Positions 45,975 through 57,959 of a stretch of DNA of 64,000 nt are shown one piece after another; position 1 is the stretch's first letter, and each line of letters opens with the position of its first letter. Where the stretch lies: the NCBI RefSeq assembly GCF_024763615.1, contig NC_077224.1, forward strand, positions 68,272,712-68,336,711, written 5' to 3'. The stretch is from Phlebotomus papatasi. Lineage: Eukaryota; Arthropoda; Insecta; Diptera; Psychodidae. The notes under the pieces are model-generated. The model was not told where the DNA came from and did not search any database. It was given only the letters and a program-made list of their open reading frames with translations. The position numbers and the translations under genes were made by a program.

Positions 45975-47509
45975 TTAATTAAAATAAAATAAGGAAAAAT
46001 CGGCAAATTTGTATGGATTCTCAAACCGAAAATCGAAAGAATTTTCGCACGCAGATCGGTGATCGGCATTGACTTTGCTTCCAAAATCGTCACGACCATG
46101 TCACATATAAGATTGATAGGGGGAGGCTTTGATGTTTCGCACACAAAAATGATGTTCAAGTTCAGTGATTTTTTCTGACTACCATGCAAACCGTATGGAT
46201 TCTCCAACTATACCAAAAAAATGTCTTACTTATAAGGTTCATAATCCCACCCCACAAAATCCCAAGAAATCCTTAGATTTTCCTCCAGAGGAAAATGAAA
46301 ATTTAATGGCCATTTGTGCGATAGATCAATCAAGTTTCCATCTTCGTACACGATTCACGCCATCATTGAACACCCCATTTTCACCGTAAATTTTGCACCG
46401 GACACTAAAAGTTCCACATCATTGTTTGAAGGGAACTCTAATCTACTTGATATTAAACCGTTCGTACAAGGAATAAAACATTTTAATATCAATATTTTGG
46501 AACTTTTCTTAGAGATGTTTTATTAACACTAAAAACAATTTTTTTGCTTGATTCTATGAGAATTTCACTCCGGAAACGGTTGAATCTGATGAGTACTTTC
46601 TTGAAAAGTCCAAATATCACGAAATTTACACGAATCAATAAGTTTATAAAGCTAAAAATTGACTAAAACTTTGCAAGCGAGAAGACCACACAAGATTCCA
46701 CCATTCCTCCACGGAGCCGGATATGCACAAAAACTTTTGAATGCGCATCATTGAAGATTTCTCTGTTCCTGCAGCTGCAGGAATCGGGATTTAGCACAGA
46801 TATTGAGCTTCAGCAGGTGAACAAGCTAAAATTCTCACAACATAGCTTCTCACGGACAATTTTTTTATCTTTGACATAAAAACCAACACAAAAGTGAGGT
46901 TATGTGAAACATTGTCAAAAACCAGTTGTAAACTCTGTGAGCTTATTGTAGATGTGATTCTTTCATTGCACATTCAATTTGTGGTAGCTTGAAAAATATT
47001 TTTATATCAAAGAAATGCAAAATTGCTTAAAAATTACTCAACTGGGGTCTATTTGAGTCAAATCTCTTCTTGCTTATCAACTTTAATGTTTGTAAGTTTT
47101 ACTTTTTAGTGGTGGATTAAATCGGTAGATTACAATAGATGTGAATATGAGGGATCGCATCTAAAAATAAGTTTCCTGGAAAATGTGCGAGAAGCCATGT
47201 CTTCTTTGTGCGATCGATGAATGTGAATCAAGTTTGTGAATTTTCTTCCACTTACAAAAAGTGCCTCTTCAGCCTAAAAGATTTTTACATAAATCTGAAC
47301 CCTAATAACCCCTCTACCTCCTGTCGTTTTTCAGAAAAGTGATATTAATTGTGCAAAATCGTATGAAGTATTACACATCAAAATTACAGTTTTGCATCTG
47401 TTTTTATTTTTTGCTTCCTGAAACTAGAAAAAAAATGATTAGACTCTCATTTTTTTCAGGAAACATGGGATTTAAGGCTAGCTATTACAATATATAGCCA
47501 TATGTGAGA
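45975..47509. other. intronic DNA with one eroded MITE end
   Basis: GACCATGTCACATATAAGAT at 46094-46113 also occurs at 48332-48351, next to the tandem duplication. AGGGGGAGGCTTTGATGTTT at 46119 is an eroded end of the preceding MITE family. Otherwise unrecognised. Confidence 0.4.
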
Positions 47510-47583
47510 TTCATAAAGGAATATGAGAGAAATATGAAGTGTTTGAAGGTAGCGTATGTGCGAACGATCGAAGCCTTCCCCTA

Positions 47584-48665
47584 CTTTCTGAACTCCGAGA
47601 ATGGCAGAAAAAGATAGCAATTGTTTTATCTTGTTTCTCTCTCGCATTTCTCCTCTGCGTACGCAGTTGGCAGCAATACAACCGCTGGAAAACTGACCGA
47701 ATCACAGTTGTCACGCATGAAAATTGCTGGAATAGTCTGTAATACGATTCAGAAAACAATTAATACGAACAGTATTATCTTACTCATACTCATCGTTTTA
47801 ATATACTAGAGTGTACTCTTTCTAACTGTGTTATCACACTTGCACATTAAAATTTTAATATGATTCACATTAATTGTCGCTGGTAAGAGTCCAAATGTGT
47901 AATTTGTGTGTTTGAATCATTTTATATTCAAAATTTGATCTGTTTGTTGATAAAAAGGTAGACTTGGCCCGCAAAATTTAATTTAAATTGATTTATAGCA
48001 TTAATGCGAAAAATTAATGCGATTTTCTCTTTAATTTTTTAATGTGAAAAATATTTATGCTTTAGGTAAATTTAAACTTATTTTTGCAGGCTAAGTCCAC
48101 TTCTTTATCCATAAATAGAAAAACCCCAAATATTAAGTGACTCAAAGACACAAATAACATATTTGGACACTCGTAAGCGACAATTAATGTGAATCATATT
48201 AAAATTTTAATGTGCAAGTGTTATAACGCCGTTACACACATGATTTTCCATTTAAAATTATGCTTACTATATACCTCTCTTAACGGCTTTTATTAATATT
48301 AATATTATTCTTATATGTGACACCATGGTCATGACCATGTCACATATAAGATTAATACTTTCTGAACTGCGAGAATGTCAAAAAAAAAGAGAGCAAGTGT
48401 TTTATCTTGCCTCTCTCTCGTGTTTTGCTCGAAAACTGCCTGAATCACAGTTGGCACGCATGGAAAATTGCTCGAATCGTCTGTAATACGATTCAGAAAG
48501 CAATTAATACGAACAGTAATATCTTACTCATCATATTATTCCACTAGAGTATACTCTTTCTAACATACGTGATTTTCCATTTGAAATTATGCATACCATA
48601 TACCTCTCTATCCGGCTTTTCTTAATACTAATATTAATCTTATATGTGATATCATGGTCAGACAC
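47584..48665. repeat. tandem duplication, first unit split by a foldback element
   Basis: Unit 1 (47584-48357) and unit 2 (48358-48665) share in order CTTTCTGAACT.CGAGAATG, TGTTTTATCTTG, GAATCACAGTTG.CACGCAT, GTCTGTAATACGATTCAGAA, TAGAGT.TACTCTTTCTAAC, then GATTTTCCATTT.AAATTATG, ATATACCTCTCT and CTTATATGTGA. Unit 1 is interrupted by 47829-48226 exactly between the TCTAAC and GATTTTCC parts. Confidence 0.85.
47829..48226. mobile_element. 398-bp foldback MITE (TTATCACACTTGCACA family), complete
   Basis: Long inverse arms, at least 55 bases almost perfect (CACTTGCACATTAAAATTTT..AATATGATTCACATTAATTG), further inward similarity to CTTGGCC / GGCTAAGTCC. Arm copies at 14527-14720 and a weaker one near 59255-59330. 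Confidence 0.88.
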
Positions 48666-50846
48666 CATTTGAATAAAATTCATCGTTAATAGATTCCCAA
48701 TTTATTATCTCAAAAAACTTCACAAATTTCACAAGTTCTAAACAATTATCTGTCATTTAAAGTTCTTTAACTTTTTTCTTACCAAAATAAAATATGTTCA
48801 AAATAATCCCAGCCATGGTCATTTAAGTAGCGAGAAATAACAAATAATATGGTTTCGCCTAGATTGCAGGTGCAGTAGTAAATTGTAAGCAAAATGGCAA
48901 GCATGATCGTAAATTATTATATCCAAACAATATTAAAAATAAATAAGATTGCAAATATAAAACCTATTAAAATTGTTCCGAGCCGTTTATTTTACGACTT
49001 TTAAAATGAATTAAAATATGTTACAGTCTGCTAAGACATGAACTTCTTTTACAATTAAACACAATGTTTTAAAGAAAAACTGTTTTTATAATTTAATACA
49101 GCGAAAAACCTTTAAATATGTAAAAATTTTGATTAAATTAATGTGAAGTGAATTTATACTTGCACCAGTGAATTTGCTAAACCACCTGTTAGCCAATCCT
49201 GAGGTCTATTAAGATTTTTACATATTAAATGTAATCTAAGAATTTCCTTATCAGAAAATCTTTTAATTAACCACAAGTTTTTCAAAAAAATTATTGGATT
49301 GTCATGTTTCAATAATTAGTTTTGGCAATACTATTTACTTCCGTCCCAATGAATTTTCTGTTTGGTAACCTCTTAAATGTTTTTATAGTTGATTCATTTC
49401 ATACCCAAATGCGCATCATTTACGATTTGGTGTGAAGATAGCTGGTAATTGCAGTTAAGAAAATGTATTCTATTCTAATTCTCTGATCTATTTTAGTTCA
49501 TCAACGCACGTATTTTATTATGAGTTGGCACGATGATTGAGAATGTTTGCAAAATCTCGACTCAGCGTGCTGATACGTTGACAATTTTCTGGCCGATTTC
49601 TGAATTTCTTGTTATACAATGTTGCTTGTCTACTTTCAAATTGACATTAATTGGCTATACTATCCCTCACTGACTTTTTTGTCATGTCATTTTCCCATGT
49701 ACCTTAGAAAATTTGAGCTAATTCATTAAGAAAAACAAATAACTAAGATCTCGTAATATTCATGAATTATTTATTAGTTATTGATTTCTTTACTTGGAGA
49801 TGTACTCGGGCGGATTACGAATACGTTGTATGATGAATATTATTCGGAAGAGCTTTCTTGAAATTGTGTGTATGAGGTATCAAGGAAAACTGATGAGATT
49901 TTTTGAACAGTAACTTTTTATTTACCATCTCGTATTTCGTTATTATGATTTAACATGGAAGTATTTGCACTTAATTTCCACAAGAAATCTAATTATAGTA
50001 ACTCTATCAGCCAGTGGCGGTATTTTGAAAAATTAAATGGCAAAACTCTGCAACTTTTGCCATTGCTGACGACTTAATAAATTCATTAAAGTTCTTCGAT
50101 GTGGAAAAATCACAAGGAATTGAAAGCGATGGCAAATCTCTTTGTTTTATCCTCCTTTTTTTCACGCCTTCCTTCTTCCTCAGCTGCCACCCAGGCTTTT
50201 GATTATATAATGAGTTAATTCATGGTGCCAGAATAAACAAGAAGTGTTGCAATTTAATATTTATTCATACCACTTATTTCGCCCTTTTGAAATTACACAC
50301 CAGAGGACCCGTAGTGCGGATTTCGCGGTTAATCCACAAAAATATAGACTCTTTAGTTATTTATTAAGTTACCACAAGGGATATTTTGACTCACACCAAA
50401 CTTTATTTGGATGCACCAAATATTTTGAAAAATGCCGTCTTTCAGCCTTCGACTTTGTCTAAAACTACCAATTAGAATATTTTACTCCTCGAAGTCAAAC
50501 TCCGCTTTTCTTATTTTTTTTCCTTTCAGTTTCTGGTGTCTCTGAAAATAATATACACTTATGTCTGCAATGTAGAGTAATTGTCAGGCATGATATAAGT
50601 CGCAAATCTTGCATCTTCCCTCTTGTCTAACTTCAATCCTATATTTGAGCCTCAAAGAATGAAAATGAAGTAAAATGTGTAAGGTGTGATCTTTGAGTTA
50701 TATTAGGATTGTGTCCAGGTGTTCGTTTTTGTATTCCTTTTAATTTATTTATTTATTTAATTAGGAGATTTCATACCCTCGTGCAACCACCGCTTTCTTT
50801 GCATTGTAAATCAACCTTCAGCAGAAAATTATGGCAAAAAACAAAC
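48666..50846. other. intronic DNA, low repeat content
   Basis: No transposon ends recognised over 2 kb. AT-rich, short open frames only (e.g. 50244-50462, 72 codons, no motif). Possibly unique sequence. Confidence 0.4.
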
Positions 50847-51090
50847 GAGCAGTATAAAATTCTAAATGATCAGTAAAAAATTAAAAATGAGCAGTATAAT
50901 ATCTAATTATGATCAGTATAAAACTTAAATCTTTACAAAAATGGGCCTAATTTATAAATTTAACATTTAAAATAGTTCCATATAGAGTGAAAAGCCCTTT
51001 ATTTTCCCTTTGCCAAAATTTGGACGATAATATCACTGTTTCAATTTTTTTTGTTACTGATCAATTTTAACTTTTTACTGATCATTTATT
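50847..51090. repeat. short relative of the mirror array (GATCAGTAAAAAATTAAAAA)
   Basis: Left part 50847-50935 has about five 'RAKCAGTAWAAAATTNAAA' words; right part 51053-51088 has two inverse words (TTACTGATCAATTTTAACTT). Same word as 28377-28858, but no flanking TIR was recognised. Confidence 0.6.
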
Positions 51091-51863
51091 CAATGCCGAT
51101 AATTATTAGACATAATCTAACATAAAAAGTAGGAGCCAAAAAATATTTATTGTGCATATACGCATCCAGATTTATAAAGAGAAAATTAACATCAGTAAAA
51201 TTTACAAAAGTTTTTGCAATTGATTTAACACTTCGTTTTTTCTCTATCATCTTCTGATATAATTTTATGTTTTAATTTGTAATATAAACACTATAAAAGC
51301 TTTGAAAATATGAGGTCAGTTTTGTAAATATTTCAATATTCTCATCCTTGAAAGACAGTAAAAAATGTTTTTTTTTAGTAAATATAATGAAAATTGATGA
51401 AAATTCATTAACGCATTTTCAATAATATTTAAATACAATTAAATCCAGCGATAACTATTGAAAAATAGTCATTCTTTAAGTGGAAGACATTGTAAGATAA
51501 TATAAAAACCGTGACATAATATTTTTATTAGCCAATAGATTATAGGGGATCTCGGGATTATGCACATTTTCTTGACTGAAAAAAAAATCACACGAAGAGG
51601 CATTATAATATCAAGAAATTGATTCAAATGAGGCAACTGTAGAACGAATTCCACACGGAGTAAAATTAGTCAAAACAAAAAGGTTCTACATTTCAAAAGA
51701 AATGCGTTATAAATACATAAATTGGTAAAATGTAGGCAAATTGAGGTTATGCAATGAGAGTTTTGCATGAATTCTGAATTAGAATCATTTTTCTATCACT
51801 TTTATCGTATTATATTAACTTCCACCACTAATTTCATTTATTTCACAATAAATTACATTGATA
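51091..51863. other. intronic DNA, nothing certain
   Basis: GGGGATCTCGGGATTATGCA at 51544 has a partial inverse (TGATCACGGGACTCCCTG) at 52577-52594, so a roughly 1.05-kb element around the MITE at 51866 is conceivable; match is imperfect. Confidence 0.3.
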
Positions 51864-51865
51864 TA

Positions 51866-52205
51866 CAGTAGACTCTCGCAAATTCGGCTCTTTTAAGATC
51901 GGGCTACTTTTTAATTCGGGCAGCGGTTACATTTGAAAAAAGTTTGTTGTCATTTTTCAAGTTTGATTATGATTATCAAATGAATCAAATATGCTCAAAT
52001 TTGGCATGGTTTGTCTTAGTTTTGATGTGATTTTGCATTATTGAGCGATTTTCATGTAATTTACGTTATATATGAGTGCGTAAACTCAATATCTATATTC
52101 AAATGAATAAAAAATCGTTGCATTTCAAAAAGTTTGTCGTCCGAATTTCTGTCTAATTCGGCTGACATTTCGGTCCCATATGCCCGAATTTGAGAGAGTC
52201 TACTG
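51866..52205. mobile_element. 340-bp TA MITE, family CAGTAGACTCTC, copy 3
   Basis: CAGTAGACTCTCGCAAATTC / ..GAATTTGAGAGAGTCTACTG with TA at 51864-51865 and 52206-52207. Ends match the copies at 9752 and 23735, the interior is longer and different, so a sub-family. Confidence 0.88.
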
Positions 52206-52207
52206 TA

Positions 52208-52804
52208 TTCTATAAAGTTATTTTTCTTAATTTAGGGAAAGTGCATTTCACATGAATTCCGTTACGTTTTTTAAAATATTTTTCAAATTCGAGGAGTGGG
52301 AAATATTATCTATGCCCCCCCCCCAATGTTCAAATTTGAGGAACTCTACTGTAGTACTTTTTGCTTGAGTTCTTCATTAATTTTGTTTGAGTATTAAAAC
52401 AATTCACCTTACTAAAGGAAATGAAGTTTTTTTTTATGATTAATAAGCATAAAGTGTTATCAAGTATCCCGTGTCAAAAATTAGTATACCTTAAGGCGAA
52501 TTAAAAAATTGATTTGACAAATTGGCTCCCAATGATAGAAAAAAGTGCATAATTGTGTGCATAATTCTGAGGTACATGATCACGGGACTCCCTGTATGTT
52601 ATGATTACATTAGTCAGAACGTCATCAGTTGTAAAAAATGAAGAAAGAAAAATGGAATAAACTGAAAGAAGTGAATATTACTAATATGGTAATTTTTATT
52701 GCAACAATTAGATCATTTTGACGTTGAGGACCCTACACACTTCGAAAAAAGTATAACGTGTGTGATATATAACCAAAAAATCAGTGTGACCAACAAAACA
52801 CATA
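52208..52804. other. intronic DNA, nothing recognised
   Basis: C run at 52314-52323 (ten C). No further features. Confidence 0.4.
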
Positions 52805-52985
52805 GGGGAAAGTGGGGCATCTTTCAAATTGGGATTTTTCACCTATGTTTAAGTGGAACTGAGCCATATCATAATGTAAGTTAGCTTCTCAAACTGTTTG
52901 TACAGCTACATTATATCACGATAAAGCTCAATTTTATTTAAAAATAAGTGAAAAATCCCATTTTCAAAAGTGCTCCACTTTCCCC
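52805..52985. mobile_element. 181-bp TA MITE (GGGGAAAGTGGGGCATCTTT ends)
   Basis: Inverse ends over about 40 bases, up to AAATTGGGATTTTTCAC / GTGAAAAATCCCATTTT, TA at 52803-52804 and 52986-52987. Ends resemble those of 28314-28997. Confidence 0.9.
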
Positions 52986-52987
52986 TA

Positions 52988-53984
52988 GCGTCATAGTGTC
53001 TTATTTTTTCTACTTGACACTGAGCTTTTCAATAAATAATCTAACCAACAAAAGCAACTTAGAGCATAACATAACTTTAGAAGCTCGTAGAAAAAAAATA
53101 ATTTTTGGATCACCGTTGACCCAATCGTCCTTAAAGGGCTAGGGCCTTGACAGACATGAGGATCAGCCGAGAGACGGCTTAGCGTAATTATATTAGAAAT
53201 ATTGGTTAAAGTTCATTTCCATCATTTTCCAAGTCGCCTCTGGGCTTAAGTCATAAGTGTGTCTAGGGCATTAAATACCTAATTAACCCATTCCGTACCA
53301 TGGTATTATACATCATACGCAAATTGAGTGATTTTAGATAATTTATTCCTGGGCAACTTTTAACAGAATTTCTGTCGAAAATGGATTTTTAGTAACTTTA
53401 GTTCTTCAATTACTTGGGAAAAATAGTCCGACAGAGATAGAAATGCATTTTGTTGTTCTTTTCTCGCTTCGTGGAAGGTCATGCAAAATTTTTTCTCAAA
53501 ATGGTGAACGAAAAATGTGACATCCCGTCGAATTTGTTAAAATTGGCCTCTTTCCTCTTGATTTGAATTCTAGTTGCCAATTTGTTATCTTGGATAGTTA
53601 CTCTTTAGAGTTTGTAATGAAATAATGCACAGAATTTAAATTCAGTGACCGTTAATAGGGGCTCCCCGCACCCCCTTAATAGGTAAAATTTTTTCTTTTC
53701 AAAAATTCATCTATTGATCTGCAGGAAACTAATCCCAAAATATGAACATTCTATCTCAAGTATTTCTGGTACATTGACTGAACGGGTTAAGCCCTGTATC
53801 TCTCATATCTTACTTTTAAGATGCTCCCATATAAAATACCCCTTATTACGTGAAAGACATAGGTTCACACTCGTAGCGGCGAGCATCGGAACTAATAGAA
53901 TAGTGTTCCCTGCCGTATTGCTCAGCTGTCACGTGTAGTGTGTCATGTAATGTGCCCCTTATTCTCCCCTACCTCTTCCCATAG
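52988..53984. other. intronic DNA with decayed repeat ends
   Basis: CCCAATCGTCCTTAAAGGGC near 53118-53137 is a decayed right end of the piggyBac-type family. 53140-53265 has GATCAGCCGAGAGACGGCTT, a word that recurs near 24405 and (inverse) near 59052; element limits unclear. Confidence 0.45.
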
Positions 53985-54905
53985 CTTCCAAAACCATGAT
54001 ATTTTGGGATTGCTCGAAAACGCTTTGCGCGATTTTTTTTTCATTTTTGAATATGTTTTAGAGATTACGCAGGCATTTCGTCTTCATATGAAAATACCAT
54101 TCAATCATTCTTAATAACGGTTTTTCAAGGTCAAAGGTTTAAAAGGCTCTGGAGAAAGCTTATCAACCGAACGGTGTCATGTTTAGGGTCATTGGAAAGA
54201 TCTTGGAAATCCTGATAAGTATATTTTATTAAAAAAAATTACTTGTACTACTCCTAAGCTATTTTGGTTGAGCTTTTGAGAAATTTATGAAACGGTTTAA
54301 ATCGGTTGTGAATCGGTAAACAGTAAATGTTGCGAAAATACTTTTAAGGTAGCATCTAAAGCCCAATATAGACACAGGGATCGACTTAGGAATCAACCCG
54401 AAAAATGAGGATTGGTGTCGATACACTCAGGGATCAGCCCAAAATTTGGAGGATCAGGCTGATCTTCTAAATTCGTGAGGTCTAGTGAAATTACGAGGAT
54501 TAGGCGACATCAGCGACAGTTTTGAAAATAAATAGCTTCACTTTGGGGTTTTTTGGGTGCTTTTCGAAATGTCAATTGGGTGAAAAAACATGGAGAGTGA
54601 TGGTACGCAATATCGCAAAATCTTAAAATGCATTAAGATTGGGATAATAGGAAGGTCACACTGCTTCTTTCTTTACGAAAAATCCATTGATATTGCACTT
54701 AAGAAGTTTTTCAGCAATCAAGGTGTGCACATTTGGTAGAAATTTACGCTGAAAACGCTAATCCTTAATCCTGAATCCTAAATGTATGATAGTTTGGGCT
54801 GATCCTTTACCGCCAAATTCTTCGAGCCGAGTATTCTCCAGGATCAGCCTGTGTCTATTTTCGGCATAAGTCAGGAGTTCTAGTATTTTGCAAAGCCTGG
54901 GATGC
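53985..54905 (+). repeat. dispersed repeat family E, plus copy, split by a Harbinger-like MITE
   Basis: Shares CTTAATAACGGTTTTTCAAG, GGTTTAAATCGGTTGTGAAT and, after the insertion, TTTTGCAAAGCCTGG with 29636-30205. The 507-bp element at 54360-54866 separates ..GCATCTAA from GTCAGGAGTTCTAG; in the 30-kb copy these neighbours are contiguous (CACCTAAATCACAAGTTCGA). Confidence 0.75.
54360..54866. mobile_element. 507-bp MITE, TAA target site (PIF/Harbinger-like)
   Basis: Ends AGCCCAATATAGACACAGG and the inverse of CCTGTGTCTATTTTCGGCA. TAA at 54357-54359 and 54867-54869. A 3-bp TWA duplication is the PIF/Harbinger habit; the assignment rests on that and on the empty site only. GGATCAGCCTG-like words recur inside and once near 62312. 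Confidence 0.75.
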
Positions 54906-57685
54906 TTTCTTTTGCTAATCTTTTGATTATTAAAAATAATGTTACTACTTTTTTTCTGTGTGTTTATATAAAACAATCAATGTTAGGTAATAGAAAAGTC
55001 GTATTTCAGAAAGCTTTGTATAATCTGTTGGCTATTATGAAAATCATTTTGCGTCAAAATTACTTTGAGACTCAAAAGTGACGAGTCAATCAAACACTTT
55101 CTAACGTAATCAACATAATAAAACATTTTCACACATTCTTAAACTAAAGGCATACCATAAACAAACTTTGGGCCTGAGGTTAGAAATGTTTTTCCCCTGG
55201 TAAATCATTTCCAAATAGAAACTTAGCAAAGAAGTGGAGATACTTTCCTGAAGAGCGGAACTGTGGCTTGTAATTCAATTTAATAGATTTCGCGTGTTGA
55301 AAATTGCCTTTCTGGGGAAAAATTTGCATATCAACAGGTCTCTTTTGCACTTTTCCGCGCTTGATGTACTTCCTATGGGGTTGAAGATGCCAAAGAGCAA
55401 AATATTGAAATTGCTTTAAAGTTTATCCAGACACTTTTATCAAATGCATTTGAACTTCTTCAGTGAAATATTTTTGAAATTATTTTGTTGAGATTTACTG
55501 AAGTGCAGAATGCAGGATATGAGAAAAAGTCCTGGAAATTCTAACTAACAAAATAATTTACATATCCTATCCTAAAAGAGGGGAATGGAAAATCCTCCTT
55601 GTCGTTAGTGAAATTTTCACCGCAAGTTGGTGAATGTTGTGAGTATGGAAGTGAATTCCAGACGTGATTTGCTTGTCAATTGAACTAGATTGATTGGGGA
55701 GGTCGAGAAAATACGAGATAGAGCAATGTTTGGGAATATTAAGGAAAGGCTTACCATGGGGAAAAATTTGACGGGTTTAGCAAATGAAGGATCTGCACGT
55801 TTGCCGGACGGTACAGTGTATTGATCATGGTGACTTTTTGCTGGAGGACATACCACTGCAAATTAGATTAATATCGAGAAGTGCACGAGAAAATGACTAA
55901 GGAGATTCTCAAACTGGACGTTCAGTAATTCTCTCTATTGCAAATATATTTCTTTTTGATGAACCACTGGAATATTCTTGTACGTAGTATTCAGCATCCA
56001 TCTTTCAATTTGCATCCAATTTATCAGAATATTTCGATCTGGTATATAGCAAAACGTCGATGTACATTTCCAAACGACTTATTTGCATGATAAATGCAAT
56101 TGGATGACTTGAGACAATTTAATTAGATGGGGAAAAGATAGATGCCAAACTAACAAGTGATACTGCCAGAAGTAATAAGGGATTTTTTTTTAAACGACGA
56201 TATCCATCACATCGTGTTAGACTTTTTAAATGCTAAAATAGTTTTAACAAAAAATCCCACTATTATTGGTAATTTTCGTATTTACAGTGCTTCACGCGGT
56301 AATTCATGAGAAATAGAGAAATTTGCAAGACTGTATACTTTTTCGTGACAGGTTAAATATGTGAGGAAAGTCTCCATTATCACGATATTTTACACAATAA
56401 ACGTAATATTTCCCACTTTTGGCATTTGGAGGTCTTTTTTAGCATAAAATTCTTTATTGTGTTTGGGCCTTATCCACATGCCATTCTGCTTTGATGCTGT
56501 TCTTGACATTATCAATAAGCCCCGCCTACACATTTTCCAAGTCACCCCAATACAGGCAATATTATCAAATATTATCAAGCGATTTTACTATATGATCACT
56601 TGCTGAAAACTCCAGGAAACTTGGGCTTGGGACCTCGCGATCAGCTGATACTACTTTACCACTTCTCACGATAAATTAGATCCAGGGGCTGCATTCTGCA
56701 GACAGTGAGAATTGTCATTCAAGAACTAGTATTGAAAATGAAATGAAAATCTTTTAAAGAGACTTAGCAAGGGGCTTGATACTAACAGAATTATGTAAAG
56801 CTCTGTTTAGCCACTTTATCCTGATCAAAGCTTCCAATATTACATTTAGCTGGTAATCTTCTCACTAAACTTGTTCGCATGACAATTCTCATTAATGTGT
56901 TGAATAAATGAAAATTGTCACAAGTTTTAACTTAAATTCAGCAACTGCCTATAAAGTATTACGCATGTATTCCAAAATCAATTTGATTCAACTAAATACT
57001 AAATGTTTAATACTCAACATCTTCTTTGTGAGAATTCTCACTATTCTTCAGAATTCGCCTCCACTAGAGCAATTTTGTAACAAACTAAAAAATTATTAAG
57101 TGGTAAATTTAGACGAAATAATTAAATATTAGATTCATGCCAATTAACTGAAAGCTTCATGTAGCTCCTTGCATTACCAATTCCATACTTACTGGACTTA
57201 AATAATGTTCTGCTCCTGAATACATCACGAAAATTTCGCATATGACATTGTCATATCATTACAGAATTCCCCTACAGGTCAAAGTAATTTTCACATCACA
57301 TAATCTCAATACACTGACTTATGATAAAATGATTTTCATTAATATTTATGTTTCTGAGTTTTTCCGTGTTCTTAAATATAATAAGAAACCCATCATGATA
57401 TTTTAGTTTCAAGCGAAAATTTTATTTGTTAACAATTTTAAGAAGACTTTGCACATCGCTTCGAAGAATTTCAGTCACTCCAAGTTAATTGATAAGTATT
57501 TAGAAACTCAACCATATTAAGGTGATATAGGACCTATCACTGATTTTTTAGTACTCTAAGTCAAATATAATTTTCCGAGAGTCTCAAATGAGGTTAGGTA
57601 AAAGGAATACCTGCGCTATAAGCCAATAAGACCTTATAGGTAAGGTGGGATAAAAAAAGGAAACCCCTATTGACATAGTCAAAAT
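54906..57685. other. intronic DNA, low repeat content
   Basis: About 2.8 kb without recognised transposon ends and with more mixed composition (55150-56650) than the repeat-rich parts. Candidate for conserved intronic regulatory sequence on grounds of lack of repeats only. Confidence 0.35.
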
Positions 57686-57959
57686 CAGAGGCATGACGTT
57701 TCCTATGTTTCCCATGGTTTCCCATATTTCTAGCGTGTCGAAAAAACTTTGGAGTTTATTAGCTGTTTTCTGTCATTATGAAATGAATTAGCAAAAAATT
57801 CAAATACAAAATAAAAGCTTACTTAATATTGAATAGGCAACCGAAAACCCCAAATAGGCTTCCTACGTAGTTTTGGAAACATCTCGTGAAATGTGTTCGA
57901 AAACAGGAAAAAATTTACACTAGAACTGGTCACATTTTTAGAGCTAATGTCACCCCCTT
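57686..57959. mobile_element. 274-bp MITE, family AGGGGCATGACATT, inverted copy
   Basis: Ends AGAGGCATGACGTTTCC and CTAATGTCACCCCCTT; full-length inverse match to 13717-13983 (e.g. GGAAACATCTCGTGAAATGT). Confidence 0.85.

Noticed and set aside
51542..52594. 1.05-kb TIR element around the third CAGTAGACTCTC MITE
   Set aside because: The inverse similarity of the ends is interrupted and no target duplication was found.
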